DNA of 30,309 nucleotides, taken from positions 1 through 30,309 of the forward strand of contig CAYQDF010000033.1 of the NCBI GenBank assembly GCA_964416175.1, given 5' to 3'. Positions within the stretch are counted from its first letter, which is position 1, and every line of letters begins with the position of its first letter. A program made the translations under genes and the position numbers. The notes under the pieces are model-generated. The model made no database searches. It had not been told where the DNA came from and worked only from the letters and a program-made list of their open reading frames with translations. This stretch comes from CAYQDF01 sp964416175 (GTDB taxonomy: Bacteria; Chloroflexota; Anaerolineae; Anaerolineales; UBA4823). Of this stretch, positions 23,197-30,309 are shown piece by piece.

Positions 23197-25944
23197 GTGT
23201 CGAAAATCTTCCCGATCAAAGTCATCGACATCGAATTAAGCCAGCCAATCAACGATATCGCCGGCCTGGAGATGTACGGCGGACTATGGGGGCTTGTGCG
23301 CCTGCACGGAGCGCCGCTCGGGATCGTGCGTGTGAAAGTATCTAACGGGCGCTGTCCGGCAGCGGGGATGAGAAGAGCGATCTTCAACCAGCTCAAACCG
23401 GCGATCCTGAGTCACACTCTCCTGAAGAGTCTCAAGGCTTCGCCAACAGGTTCACTTTCTATTGAAACCTCGCTGGATTTGCCCGAGCCGGGAGAGCCTG
23501 ACTCCCAACCAAGGATCTCCGTGGTCATCTGCACCCGCGACCGTACGGATTCCCTGGCAATTTGCCTCGAGGCGATTCAGAAACTCAGGTACGGGAACCT
23601 GGAAGTGCTGGTGGTCGACAACGCCCCCTCAAACGAGCGGACGAGGGAGCTGGTCCACGAGAATTTCCCAGGGTTCCGTTATGTGAGGGAGCCGCGACCC
23701 GGACTCGACTGGGCGCGCAACCGTGGGATCGAAGAGGCAAGCGGGGAGATCATTGCTTTCACAGACGACGACGCTGTGGTTGATGAGCGCTGGGCTCAGG
23801 CGCTCGCTGCGGCTTTCACGGAGCTCCCCGAGGCGATGGCCGTCACCGGCCTGGTCGTGCCGTACGAGCTGGAGACCGAGGCGCAGATCTTGTTCGAACG
23901 GTACGGCGGCTTTGGACGGGGGTTCGAGCGCCGCTGGTTTCATGTCGCCCAGGAAAAGCAGCGTGCGGGGAATTTCCGCGGCAGCGGCAAGTACGGGACC
24001 GGCGCGAACATGGCATTCCGACGGATTCTTTTCGAAAAAATCGGGGTCTTCGATCCAGCCCTGGATGTCGGCACGGTCACCAACGGCGGCGGCGACCTGG
24101 AGATCTTCTACCGCACTTTAAGAGAGGGATACATCCTGGTCTATGAACCCTGCGCCATCGTCCGCCACCGCCACCGAAGGGACTACCCAAAATTGAAGGA
24201 GCAGATCGCGAACAACGGGATCGGTTTCTACTCCTATCTGGTCCGGAGCGCGCTGGCTTATCCGGAGGACAGATTGCCGCTCATCCTGTTTGGGGCCTGG
24301 TGGTTTCTCTGGTGGAGCGTGCGAAGATTGATCCTGTCCTCCTTCAACCCGCGGTACTTCAATCGAGAGCTGATCCTGGCGGAACTGTGGGGCAGTCTGA
24401 AGGGATTGGGACGCTACCAGAAAGCCCGGCGGACAGCGATGAATATCCAGCGAACGTATGGCCCCACCACCCAGAATGTGTTCCCACCGAGAAGCGGACG
24501 GCTTCGCAGAATCGAGCGCACTTTCGCTGTGCGCGCGATCGACTTGGGCCTGCCGCTCACACCGGTCACCGGTTTGGAGGGTCATCAACAGACGATGCTT
24601 TACCTGACTCACAGGCAGCGATTGTTAGGGAAATGCACTATCGCCAATGGGGGCGAATCGATCAGCCGGGCACGCCTTTGTGATGAGATCTCCAGGCTGG
24701 TCGGTCTCCGGTTGTTCGACCTGGAAGGGAAGCTCGAAGAGGAACAGCTCAGGGCTGCTGTGATCGGCAGTTTTTCTCGCCGCATCCAAGGCGGCGAATC
24801 AGCGAGGGAAGAGATCTCGATGGAATATCTTCCCAGCACGGTCCCGGTCTCGGTGGTGATCGCCACGCGCGATCGACCCGCTGACCTGCGCAGATGCCTG
24901 GAAGGGATCGCCAGCCAGGATACCCGGCGGCGGGTCGAGGTGATCGTGGTCGATAACAACCCGGAGTCAGGTCAAACGCCAGCCGTGCTCACAGAATTCC
25001 CCGACGTCCTACTGGTCCAGGAAAGAAGGAAAGGCCTGTCCTATGCGCGGAACAGGGGGATCGCGGCCAGCACGGGGGAAATCATCATAACGACAGACGA
25101 TGACGTGACGATCCCCAGTCACTGGCTGGAAGCGCTCCTCACTCCATTTTCCCAGCCAGACGTCATGGTTGTCACGGGAAATGTCCTCCCGGCCGAACTG
25201 AGTTCGAAGGCGCAGGTCCTCTTCGAGGAGTATGGAGGATTGAGCAGGGGGGAGGAGGATTTCGAGCGTGGGCTGGAGTGGTTTGTGAACTACCGGTTCC
25301 GCGCCGTGCCAACCTGGGACCTCGGCGCGACCGCAAATGCAGCCTTCCGCTCAGAAATATTCGCCGACCGCGAGATTGGGCTGTTCCATGAAGCACTGGG
25401 CGCCGGGTCGCCGACCGGTTGCTCTGAAGACACGTACCTTTACTATAAGATATTGAAGGCGGGTTGCCGGGCTATCTATCGGGCAGATGCTTTCGTGTGG
25501 CACCACCACCGGCGCGATATGGCGAGCCTGCGGCGGCAGATCTATAATTACAGTAAAGGCCACGTCGCCTACAATCTGCTGACCGTTTTCAACGACCACG
25601 ATCTGCGCGGACTCGTCCGCCTGATGGTCGAACTCCCCCTGACGTACCTGTTCCGGGTTAAAGAGTATCTGCGCGGGCGGAGCCATTACCCACCGCCGAT
25701 GATCCTGCTGGAGATTGCAGGCAACCTCGCCGGTGGACCAGCATTGGCTGGATCCCTGCTCCGTGCCCGGATTCTCGGAAAAAGCGATCCCTACATCCCT
25801 GTCGCGGATCGGTCTGAAGCCACAACGCACGCAGGCAAACGAAGAAGGTCGCCCGGGATCGATACCGGCGAGGAAGAACGAATCCTGCAGCGAGGAAGTG
25901 AGTTCTATGATATACGAATGGAAGATCCGGTTTCTGAAAACTGA
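23197..25944 (+). CDS. Protein with two tandem GT2 glycosyltransferase units
   Basis: A 915-residue protein containing two complete GT-A family-2 units. Unit 1 (1-~425) has an ~105-residue N-terminal domain and then 'ISVVICTRDRTDSL', 'GLDWARNRGIEEASGEIIAFTDDD' (Asp190-192) and 'GTGANMAFRR'. Unit 2 (~430-865) repeats this order: a related N-terminal domain, 'VSVVIATRDRPADL', 'GLSYARNRGIAASTGEIIITTDDD' (Asp634-636) and 'GATANAAFRS'. GTG 23197 is favoured because the residues just after it ('FPIKVIDIELSQPI') align with the start of unit 2's N-terminal domain ('FAVRAIDLGLPLTP'), although no good Shine-Dalgarno site is present. Both DDD motifs are intact, so it may add two different sugars, as bifunctional synthases do. 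Each unit ends in amphipathic or hydrophobic segments that may attach to the membrane. It sits 43 bases after the GT2 fusion gene. Confidence 0.87.
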   Translation: MSKIFPIKVIDIELSQPINDIAGLEMYGGLWGLVRLHGAPLGIVRVKVSNGRCPAAGMRRAIFNQLKPAILSHTLLKSLKASPTGSLSIETSLDLPEPGEPDSQPRISVVICTRDRTDSLAICLEAIQKLRYGNLEVLVVDNAPSNERTRELVHENFPGFRYVREPRPGLDWARNRGIEEASGEIIAFTDDDAVVDERWAQALAAAFTELPEAMAVTGLVVPYELETEAQILFERYGGFGRGFERRWFHVAQEKQRAGNFRGSGKYGTGANMAFRRILFEKIGVFDPALDVGTVTNGGGDLEIFYRTLREGYILVYEPCAIVRHRHRRDYPKLKEQIANNGIGFYSYLVRSALAYPEDRLPLILFGAWWFLWWSVRRLILSSFNPRYFNRELILAELWGSLKGLGRYQKARRTAMNIQRTYGPTTQNVFPPRSGRLRRIERTFAVRAIDLGLPLTPVTGLEGHQQTMLYLTHRQRLLGKCTIANGGESISRARLCDEISRLVGLRLFDLEGKLEEEQLRAAVIGSFSRRIQGGESAREEISMEYLPSTVPVSVVIATRDRPADLRRCLEGIASQDTRRRVEVIVVDNNPESGQTPAVLTEFPDVLLVQERRKGLSYARNRGIAASTGEIIITTDDDVTIPSHWLEALLTPFSQPDVMVVTGNVLPAELSSKAQVLFEEYGGLSRGEEDFERGLEWFVNYRFRAVPTWDLGATANAAFRSEIFADREIGLFHEALGAGSPTGCSEDTYLYYKILKAGCRAIYRADAFVWHHHRRDMASLRRQIYNYSKGHVAYNLLTVFNDHDLRGLVRLMVELPLTYLFRVKEYLRGRSHYPPPMILLEIAGNLAGGPALAGSLLRARILGKSDPYIPVADRSEATTHAGKRRRSPGIDTGEEERILQRGSEFYDIRMEDPVSEN

Positions 25945-26710
25945 ACTCGGAGGGCGAGTCTGGCGCTGGTGGTTCACGCGGCTCGGGTGCACCATCGGCA
26001 ACTACAATCACCTGGGGGACTATATCCGCAAGTATGCTCCGGGACATAGTTTCGTCGACATCGGGTGCATGTGGGGGGTCAATGGCGCACACGCATTCCT
26101 GGCCGAAGAGGTGGGTGCACACCTGGTGAAGGGAGTTGACGTATTCGGACCGACGCCGGAATTCGAAGCGATGAAGCAGGAGAGATCTTCCAGGGTCGAA
26201 TTCATCCTCGGGGACGCAAGCCACCCTCAGACGATCGAAAAGGTGGGAAGGATGGATGTGGTTTTCTGCGCTGGGGTGCTTTACCACCATCCAAGCCCAT
26301 TCGACATCCTCGTCGCTCTGCGCCGGATGTGCGGAAAGTGGTTGATCCTGCGTACTGCTTCAATTCCGGAGGTGTGGGGTCTGCCGAACTTTGCGGTGTA
26401 TTACCCCACCTTATCGAAAAGGGACAGAGAATTGTGGGACCTGCGAATCGGCCGCCAGGCGGGGATCACGGAGGAGTTCAAGCCGGACCAGGGTTACGGG
26501 AACTGGTTTTGGGGGATGACTCCGAGCTGCCTCCGCGCCCTCCTGGGCACAACCGGCTTTCGCGTGATCCAGCAGGCCGTCGAACCATTCGCCCAGACAT
26601 TCGTCTGCGAGGCGGTAAGCCCACCGTTCAACCACCGCCTGCCGGGGGAGACGGAAGCAATCGAGATGGGCAGGCAGATCTCCGTCGCCGGCATCGCCCA
26701 TCCGGCGTGA
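25907..26710 (+). CDS. SAM-dependent class I methyltransferase
   Basis: A 267-residue protein. ATG 25907 is chosen because AGGAAG lies eight bases upstream and the sequence before it reads as a shadow of the GT2 gene. It overlaps that gene by 38 bases. The Rossmann fold shows motif I 'FVDIGCMWGVNG' (the Gly-rich SAM loop), motif II 'VKGVDVFGP', a motif-III-like 'FILGDASHPQ' and motif IV 'MDVVFCAGVLYHHPSP'. The 'VLYHHPSPFDILVALRRM' block resembles DUF1698/CmoB-like and capsule-associated methyltransferases. A role in O-methylating a sugar of the polymer, possibly as a chain-terminating cap, is inferred from its position between glycosyltransferases and the exporter. The acceptor cannot be determined. 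Confidence 0.85.
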   Translation: MIYEWKIRFLKTELGGRVWRWWFTRLGCTIGNYNHLGDYIRKYAPGHSFVDIGCMWGVNGAHAFLAEEVGAHLVKGVDVFGPTPEFEAMKQERSSRVEFILGDASHPQTIEKVGRMDVVFCAGVLYHHPSPFDILVALRRMCGKWLILRTASIPEVWGLPNFAVYYPTLSKRDRELWDLRIGRQAGITEEFKPDQGYGNWFWGMTPSCLRALLGTTGFRVIQQAVEPFAQTFVCEAVSPPFNHRLPGETEAIEMGRQISVAGIAHPA

Positions 26711-26750
26711 TCCAGGACACCATAGATTTCCCCCGGAGGAAAGTATAACG

Positions 26751-27986
26751 ATGCACAGCGACTCTCCAGCGATGATCGTTGAGTCCCAGGGAAAGGACAC
26801 GGACTTCGAACCCAGGGACACAGGCACGCCGTTCCGCCGCCGCGTGGCTGTGGATGGGAACGTGCTCAGCATCATTTTGTTTGCCCTGTTTTCGAGGCTG
26901 CTCCTGGTGGCAATTGCATTCCTCTCCTACGCAACAACCGCGAACAAAAACGCCCGCGAGCTGGGTATCGATCCGGGTTATCTCCGAGGGATTGCTGCGC
27001 CGTTGAGCTACGGGGACGTCACCTGGTATATGGACATCGCCCGGAATGGATACGAGCAACGGCCATTCTCTGACGACGATAAAGCCAACTGGAGCTTCTA
27101 CCCTTTATGGCCGCTTGTTTTGCGCCTGTGCAATTTGCTATTTAAGGAAATGCTGATCTCCGGGATATTGGCAAGCACGGCATTCTTCCTGGCGGGACTT
27201 GTCGTCTTGTATCGTTTGGTCGCCCACGATTTCGGGGCAGCAATTGGCCGGACAGCTGCCATCCTGGTCATCGTTTTCCCGGCGTCGTATTTCTTCATGC
27301 GACCAGGTCCTGAGTCATTATTCCTATTTCTCAGCGTTGGTGCATTCTACCTGGGGAAGAAAAAAAACTGGCTGGCAGCCGGCTTCCTGGGGGGGCTGGC
27401 AACCCTGACGCGGCTGCAGGGAGTCCTTCTGTTGATTCCGCTGGCATACATGTATCTCCAGCAGCACCGGCAACAACAAGTCCATAACTGGCGGGTGCTC
27501 TCATTGGTTCTGATCCCGCTCGCGCAGGTGGGTTTCATGCTCCACCTGTATTCTCTGACGGGGGACCCGTTCGCCAGTGTGCGGATGCAGGGGGTTTGGG
27601 ATAACAGCCTGGCCCTTCCTTTCACGGCGATGGTGAAAATCCTTGTCAAGCCGGTCCTTATCTCGTATTATGGGTGGGACCTGACGCCAATCAGCTTTTT
27701 AGCTGCCGGAGGCGCTGTCCTGCTGACTCTCGCCATGTTCAAAAGGTGCGCGCTGCCAATCGAATATCTCCTCTACACAATCCTGAGTGTGACCCTGATC
27801 ATCTCCAGGGGCAACCTGAATGGGACGCTCCGGTTCCTGGTGGTCGTTTTTCCGTTATTCCTGCTGATTGCTTTGATGCTGCGCGGGAGAAAATTAGCCG
27901 GGGAGGCGGTGCTTTACACGTTCAGTGCGTTGCAGATCTTCTACTTCCTCGCTTTCCTTCACCTGTACAATTGGGCCGCGACTTAA
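26751..27986 (+). CDS. PIG-V-like GT-C membrane mannosyltransferase
   Basis: A 411-residue polytopic protein with about nine or ten hydrophobic helices after an ~35-residue polar N-terminus. 'YGDVTWYMDIARNGYE' and 'WSFYPLWPLVLRL' are the signature pieces of the PIG-V (GT76-like) family, including the early loop Asp. 'GGLATLTRLQGVLLL' is another family block. Eukaryotic PIG-V adds mannose from dolichol-phosphate-mannose during GPI synthesis. Bacterial members are usually uncharacterised and found in surface-glycan loci. ATG 26751 has a strong GGAGGAAAG ending seven bases upstream. The gene starts 41 bases after the methyltransferase and is followed closely by the ABC exporter. It implies a polyprenyl-phosphate sugar donor used outside the membrane (inference). 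Confidence 0.8.
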   Translation: MHSDSPAMIVESQGKDTDFEPRDTGTPFRRRVAVDGNVLSIILFALFSRLLLVAIAFLSYATTANKNARELGIDPGYLRGIAAPLSYGDVTWYMDIARNGYEQRPFSDDDKANWSFYPLWPLVLRLCNLLFKEMLISGILASTAFFLAGLVVLYRLVAHDFGAAIGRTAAILVIVFPASYFFMRPGPESLFLFLSVGAFYLGKKKNWLAAGFLGGLATLTRLQGVLLLIPLAYMYLQQHRQQQVHNWRVLSLVLIPLAQVGFMLHLYSLTGDPFASVRMQGVWDNSLALPFTAMVKILVKPVLISYYGWDLTPISFLAAGGAVLLTLAMFKRCALPIEYLLYTILSVTLIISRGNLNGTLRFLVVVFPLFLLIALMLRGRKLAGEAVLYTFSALQIFYFLAFLHLYNWAAT

Positions 27987-27995
27987 ATTCAGGCG

Positions 27996-28787
27996 ATGGT
28001 CGGTCAGATGAAATCCAGACCCTGGCAAAAAGCCGGTTATCTGCGCGATCTGTTGAGCGAACTGGTCCGGCGGGATATCCGCCTGCGGTACCGGCGCTCA
28101 GTGCTCGGCGTTGTCTGGTCGCTGCTCAACCCGCTCGCCCAATTGCTGGTCTTTAATTTCGTGTTCGCCAGACTCCTGCCGCTGAACATCCCAAATTATC
28201 CCCTGTTCCTGTTCATCGGCCTGGTCCTTTGGAACTGGTTTCAGTCCTCTCTTGTATCCGGCACCGGGGCGATTGTGGACAATCGGGATCTGATCAAAAG
28301 GCCGGGATTTCCAATGGGCATCCTGCCGGTCGTGATGGTTACGACAAATTTCATTCATCTTCTCCTGGCGCTCCCGGTCGTGCTTATTTTCGTGATATTG
28401 AATCGGATCCAGATCACTCCGGCGATCTCCATCCTGCCGGTTCTGTTCCTCGTACAGTTTGTATTGACATTGAGCCTGGTTTACGCGGCTGCGGCGGTCC
28501 ACGTCACGTTTCGAGACACGCAGCACCTATTGGGGATTTTTCTGCTTCTTGGATTTTACCTATCGCCAATCATCTATGAATCGTCTTCCGTGCCGGTAGA
28601 GGTTCGCTCAATTTACCGATTAAACCCCCTGGTCTTCTTGATCGAAGCCAGCCGCGGGGCAATCATGAAAGGGGAGTGGCCCCCCGCCTCAGGACTCTTC
28701 CTGCTGTTTGCCGTGTCCGCTTTTCTTCTCGGGATCGGGTGCCTGATATTCAAGCACGCGAGCCAGCGGTTTGTAGAGGAGCTCTAG
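27996..28787 (+). CDS. wzm: ABC-2 type polysaccharide export permease (Wzm-like)
   Basis: A 263-residue permease with six hydrophobic helices. The N-terminal amphipathic stretch 'LLSELVRRDIRLRYRRSVLGVVWSLLNPL' is the ABC-2 polysaccharide-exporter signature (KpsM/Wzm/TagG group). 'GTGAIVDNRDLIKR..FP' is the typical cytoplasmic loop with the coupling helix, and 'LLLGFYLSPIIYESSSVP' and 'LNPLVFLIEASRGAIM' are the conserved C-terminal part. It starts nine bases after the previous stop (ATG 27996, or ATG 28008 four codons on) and its stop directly abuts the ATG of the ATPase gene, so the two subunits are made together. It exports a completed lipid-linked glycan across the membrane. The closest functional name could equally be tagG-like. 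Confidence 0.92.
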   Translation: MVGQMKSRPWQKAGYLRDLLSELVRRDIRLRYRRSVLGVVWSLLNPLAQLLVFNFVFARLLPLNIPNYPLFLFIGLVLWNWFQSSLVSGTGAIVDNRDLIKRPGFPMGILPVVMVTTNFIHLLLALPVVLIFVILNRIQITPAISILPVLFLVQFVLTLSLVYAAAAVHVTFRDTQHLLGIFLLLGFYLSPIIYESSSVPVEVRSIYRLNPLVFLIEASRGAIMKGEWPPASGLFLLFAVSAFLLGIGCLIFKHASQRFVEEL

Positions 28788-30029
28788 ATGGATCCGGCGA
28801 TCGTGGTTGATCGCGTGAGCAAACGTTTCCGCCGTTACAGGCCCGACAGGCCCCGCACGCTTCAAGAGGCGGCGCTCAGGGGATTGCGGGGCCTGGGTGC
28901 GGAAGGAGAATTATGGGCTCTGCGCGAGGTCAGTTTTCGAGTCAGGCGGGGAGAGATGGTAGGCGTCATTGGCCAGAACGGCGCCGGAAAAACGACCTTA
29001 CTGCGGCTTGTCGGGGGCGTGCTGAAGCCGGACGCGGGTACTATCGAAATCGATGGTCGGATTGGGGCATTGATCGACCTGGGCGCTGGATTTCATCCTG
29101 ATCTCACGGGCAGAGAGAACATTTACACAAACGGGATCATCGCCGGACTGTCACGCGGAGAGGTGAGCCGGCAATTCGATTCGATCGTCGAGTTCGCCGA
29201 ACTGGCGGACTTTATTGACAGTCCGCTGCGCACATACAGCACTGGAATGCAGCTGCGGCTGGCTTTCGCGGTGGCGACTCACATCCAGCCGGATGTCTTA
29301 TTAATCGACGAGATCCTGTCGGTCGGTGATCTGGCTTACCAGGGCAGGTGCCTGGAACGCATCCGCCAATTTAGATCCGACGGCAGCGCCATCCTGGTCG
29401 TCTCCCACGACACCGGTCTGATCAGAAAGCTGTGCGATGAGGTGATCTGGTTGAAGTGCGGACGGGTGGCAGCTGCCGGTCCTCCCGAAATCGTCGTCCA
29501 GCGATACGAGCAGGATTTGCGAGAGGCGACGGAAAGGCAGACGCCCGCCCACGGACAGACTCTGACGACAGGTTTCGGCACACAATTGGAGCTGAAGAAG
29601 AACCGGTTTGGATCCCAGGAGATACAGATCTCAGAAGTCAGTCTCTCCACACGGGGTGGATCAGCCGTGAAGGAAATTTACGGGGGTGAACCTTTGCAAG
29701 TTTCCATCCGGTACGCCGCCCCTCACCGCATCCAATCCCCAATCTTCAGCGTTACCCTGTCCAAAGAGGACGGATCCATCTGTCTGGATACCAACACTGC
29801 AATGGAAGGCGTGGCAATCCCGGACCTGTCAGGCTCCGGGGTCGTCCGCCTGAACTTCGAGCGGATAGACCTGGTCGAGGGGGATTACTACGTCGACGTT
29901 GGTGTATTTAAGAATGATTGGGCTTTTGCATACGATTATCACTGGCACGCTTATCCGCTGACCGTCAGGGACAATCCCGGCGGGAAGGGGTTTCTGCGGC
30001 CGCCGCTTTCCTGGGAATTCGAAGCGTAA
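28788..30029 (+). CDS. wzt: ABC polysaccharide exporter ATPase with Wzt-type C-terminal domain
   Basis: A 413-residue protein. The nucleotide-binding domain (~1-245) has Walker A 'GQNGAGKTT' (62-70), the signature 'YSTGMQLRL' (~150), Walker B 'VLLIDEI' (~170) and the H-loop 'VVSHD'. 'LIDLGAGFHPDLTGRENIY' is typical of the Wzt/TagH/RfbE polysaccharide class. The extra C-terminal domain (~275-410, 'ISEVSLSTRGG..VSIRYAAPH..FSVTLSKEDGS..DYYVDVGVF') matches Wzt_C, which in E. coli O8/O9a-type systems recognises the modified non-reducing end of the glycan before export. GAGGAG lies six bases before ATG 28788. It is the last gene of the operon in this window, and the C-terminal domain implies that the exported polymer carries a recognisable end modification. 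Confidence 0.93.
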   Translation: MDPAIVVDRVSKRFRRYRPDRPRTLQEAALRGLRGLGAEGELWALREVSFRVRRGEMVGVIGQNGAGKTTLLRLVGGVLKPDAGTIEIDGRIGALIDLGAGFHPDLTGRENIYTNGIIAGLSRGEVSRQFDSIVEFAELADFIDSPLRTYSTGMQLRLAFAVATHIQPDVLLIDEILSVGDLAYQGRCLERIRQFRSDGSAILVVSHDTGLIRKLCDEVIWLKCGRVAAAGPPEIVVQRYEQDLREATERQTPAHGQTLTTGFGTQLELKKNRFGSQEIQISEVSLSTRGGSAVKEIYGGEPLQVSIRYAAPHRIQSPIFSVTLSKEDGSICLDTNTAMEGVAIPDLSGSGVVRLNFERIDLVEGDYYVDVGVFKNDWAFAYDYHWHAYPLTVRDNPGGKGFLRPPLSWEFEA

Positions 30030-30070
30030 GCCCTCAGCGGCCGGAAACCGGGGGATTCTTACCCAATTTG

Positions 30071-30160
30071 GTAATTATCAGGTTAGGTATGTAACAATAT
30101 AATGCGGACATCGTTATTATCGATGTAATATTATTACCTTACCATTACCTGAGTACTATT
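30071..30160. repeat. AT-rich imperfect inverted repeat
   Basis: The core ACATCG (30108-30113) / CGATGT (30121-30126) closes a TTATTAT loop. The outer arms remain similar in inverse orientation: 'CAGGTTAGGTATGTAACAAT' on the left, and the complement of 'TTACCTTACCATTACCTG' on the right. The stretch is much AT-richer than the rest of the window. It could be a regulatory structure, a bent-DNA promoter region or the end of a small mobile element. Confidence 0.5.
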
Positions 30161-30186
30161 CAGAGGTGGACTTACCAAAAGGTTTT

Positions 30187-30219
30187 ATTGTGCCTCGCAG
30201 CCCGGCTTCCAGGCACAAT
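30187..30219. repeat. Perfect 9-bp inverted repeat with 15-base loop
   Basis: ATTGTGCCT (30187-30195) and AGGCACAAT (30211-30219) are exact reverse complements. Neither strand has a U tract after the stem, so an intrinsic terminator is unlikely. An operator or RNA leader hairpin is possible. Confidence 0.45.
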
Positions 30220-30309
30220 CATCCCGTACAAGGAGACTTCTAATCGGAACGCAATGTAGTCGAAGAACGCATCCGCTGCTCCGCTCAGGGTGCTTCGCTC
30301 ATGGAAAAC

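Larger units (their letters stand above)
30030..30309. other. Non-coding end of the window
   Basis: No supportable ORF is present. A weak CCGG-AAA-CCGG hairpin lies shortly after the stop (30041-30051) without a T tract. An AT-rich imperfect inverted repeat (~30071-30160) and a perfect 9-bp inverted repeat (30187-30219) follow. AAGGAG (30230-30235) looks like a ribosome-binding site, but the next ATG (30253) is followed at once by TAG. Confidence 0.6.

Noticed and set aside
25715..25906. N-terminal extension of the methyltransferase
   Set aside because: It overlaps the GT2 gene by a long stretch and lacks family resemblance. ATG 25907 has AGGAAG upstream.
1..30309. Phage, transposase, toxin-antitoxin or restriction genes
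   Set aside because: No translation resembles such families; every supported gene concerns surface glycans, secretion or membrane hydrolase functions.

Overview
The window is a single-strand (all +) cell-surface polysaccharide locus of a GC-rich bacterium. The best guess is Chloroflexota, probably class Anaerolineae. The reasons are Thr-Pro-rich linkers between extracellular domains, GC-rich coding DNA with frequent GTG/TTG starts, and short 'FLPVV/YLPIV'-type C-termini on secreted proteins, which I recall as common in that phylum. No rRNA, tRNA or marker gene is present, so this placement is inference.

Layout. (1) 1-4317: two paralogous secreted or membrane-anchored glycoside-hydrolase-like proteins (DUF5060 / clan GH-A-like / collagen-binding-2-like). 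The first is cut by the window edge and carries two duplicated beta-sandwich-like modules on Thr-Pro linkers. A hairpin and a DUF457 membrane hydrolase follow. (2) 5143-7829: a GT-C membrane glycosyltransferase and a GT4 glycosyltransferase. (3) 7967-15404: four secreted proteins in two paralogous pairs. Two have an N-terminal LamG-type lectin domain and two an N-terminal SGNH/GDSL esterase domain. All four carry He_PIG-type Ig-like repeats and a very short LPVV-like tail. (4) 15440-18474: a second GT4 and a fused Wzz/BY-kinase with a C-terminal tyrosine cluster, closed by a strong intrinsic terminator at 18506-18538. (5) 18475-18924: a non-coding stretch holding a degraded palindromic repeat and a possible promoter. 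(6) 18925-30029: a tightly packed second operon. It holds a paralogous GT-C, a cellulose-synthase-like GT2 fused to SIS-like and GAF-like domains, a protein with two internally duplicated GT2 units, a methyltransferase, a PIG-V-like mannosyltransferase, and a Wzm/Wzt ABC exporter whose ATPase has a Wzt-type C-terminal domain. (7) 30030-30309: non-coding, with an AT-rich imperfect hairpin and a perfect 9-bp inverted repeat.

How the genes may work together (inference): the GT4, GT2 and GT-C enzymes build a glycan. The methyltransferase may cap or decorate it, Wzm/Wzt exports it, and the Wzz/BY-kinase controls chain length or secretion. The secreted SGNH, LamG and GH-like proteins would trim, deacylate or hold the polymer outside the cell. 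No flippase (Wzx), polymerase (Wzy) or initiating phosphoglycosyltransferase is visible in the window.

The most unusual items are the GT2-SIS-GAF fusion at 20367-23153, the internally duplicated GT2 at 23197-25944, the four-gene LamG/SGNH cassette with a shared tail, and the fact that many families occur exactly twice.
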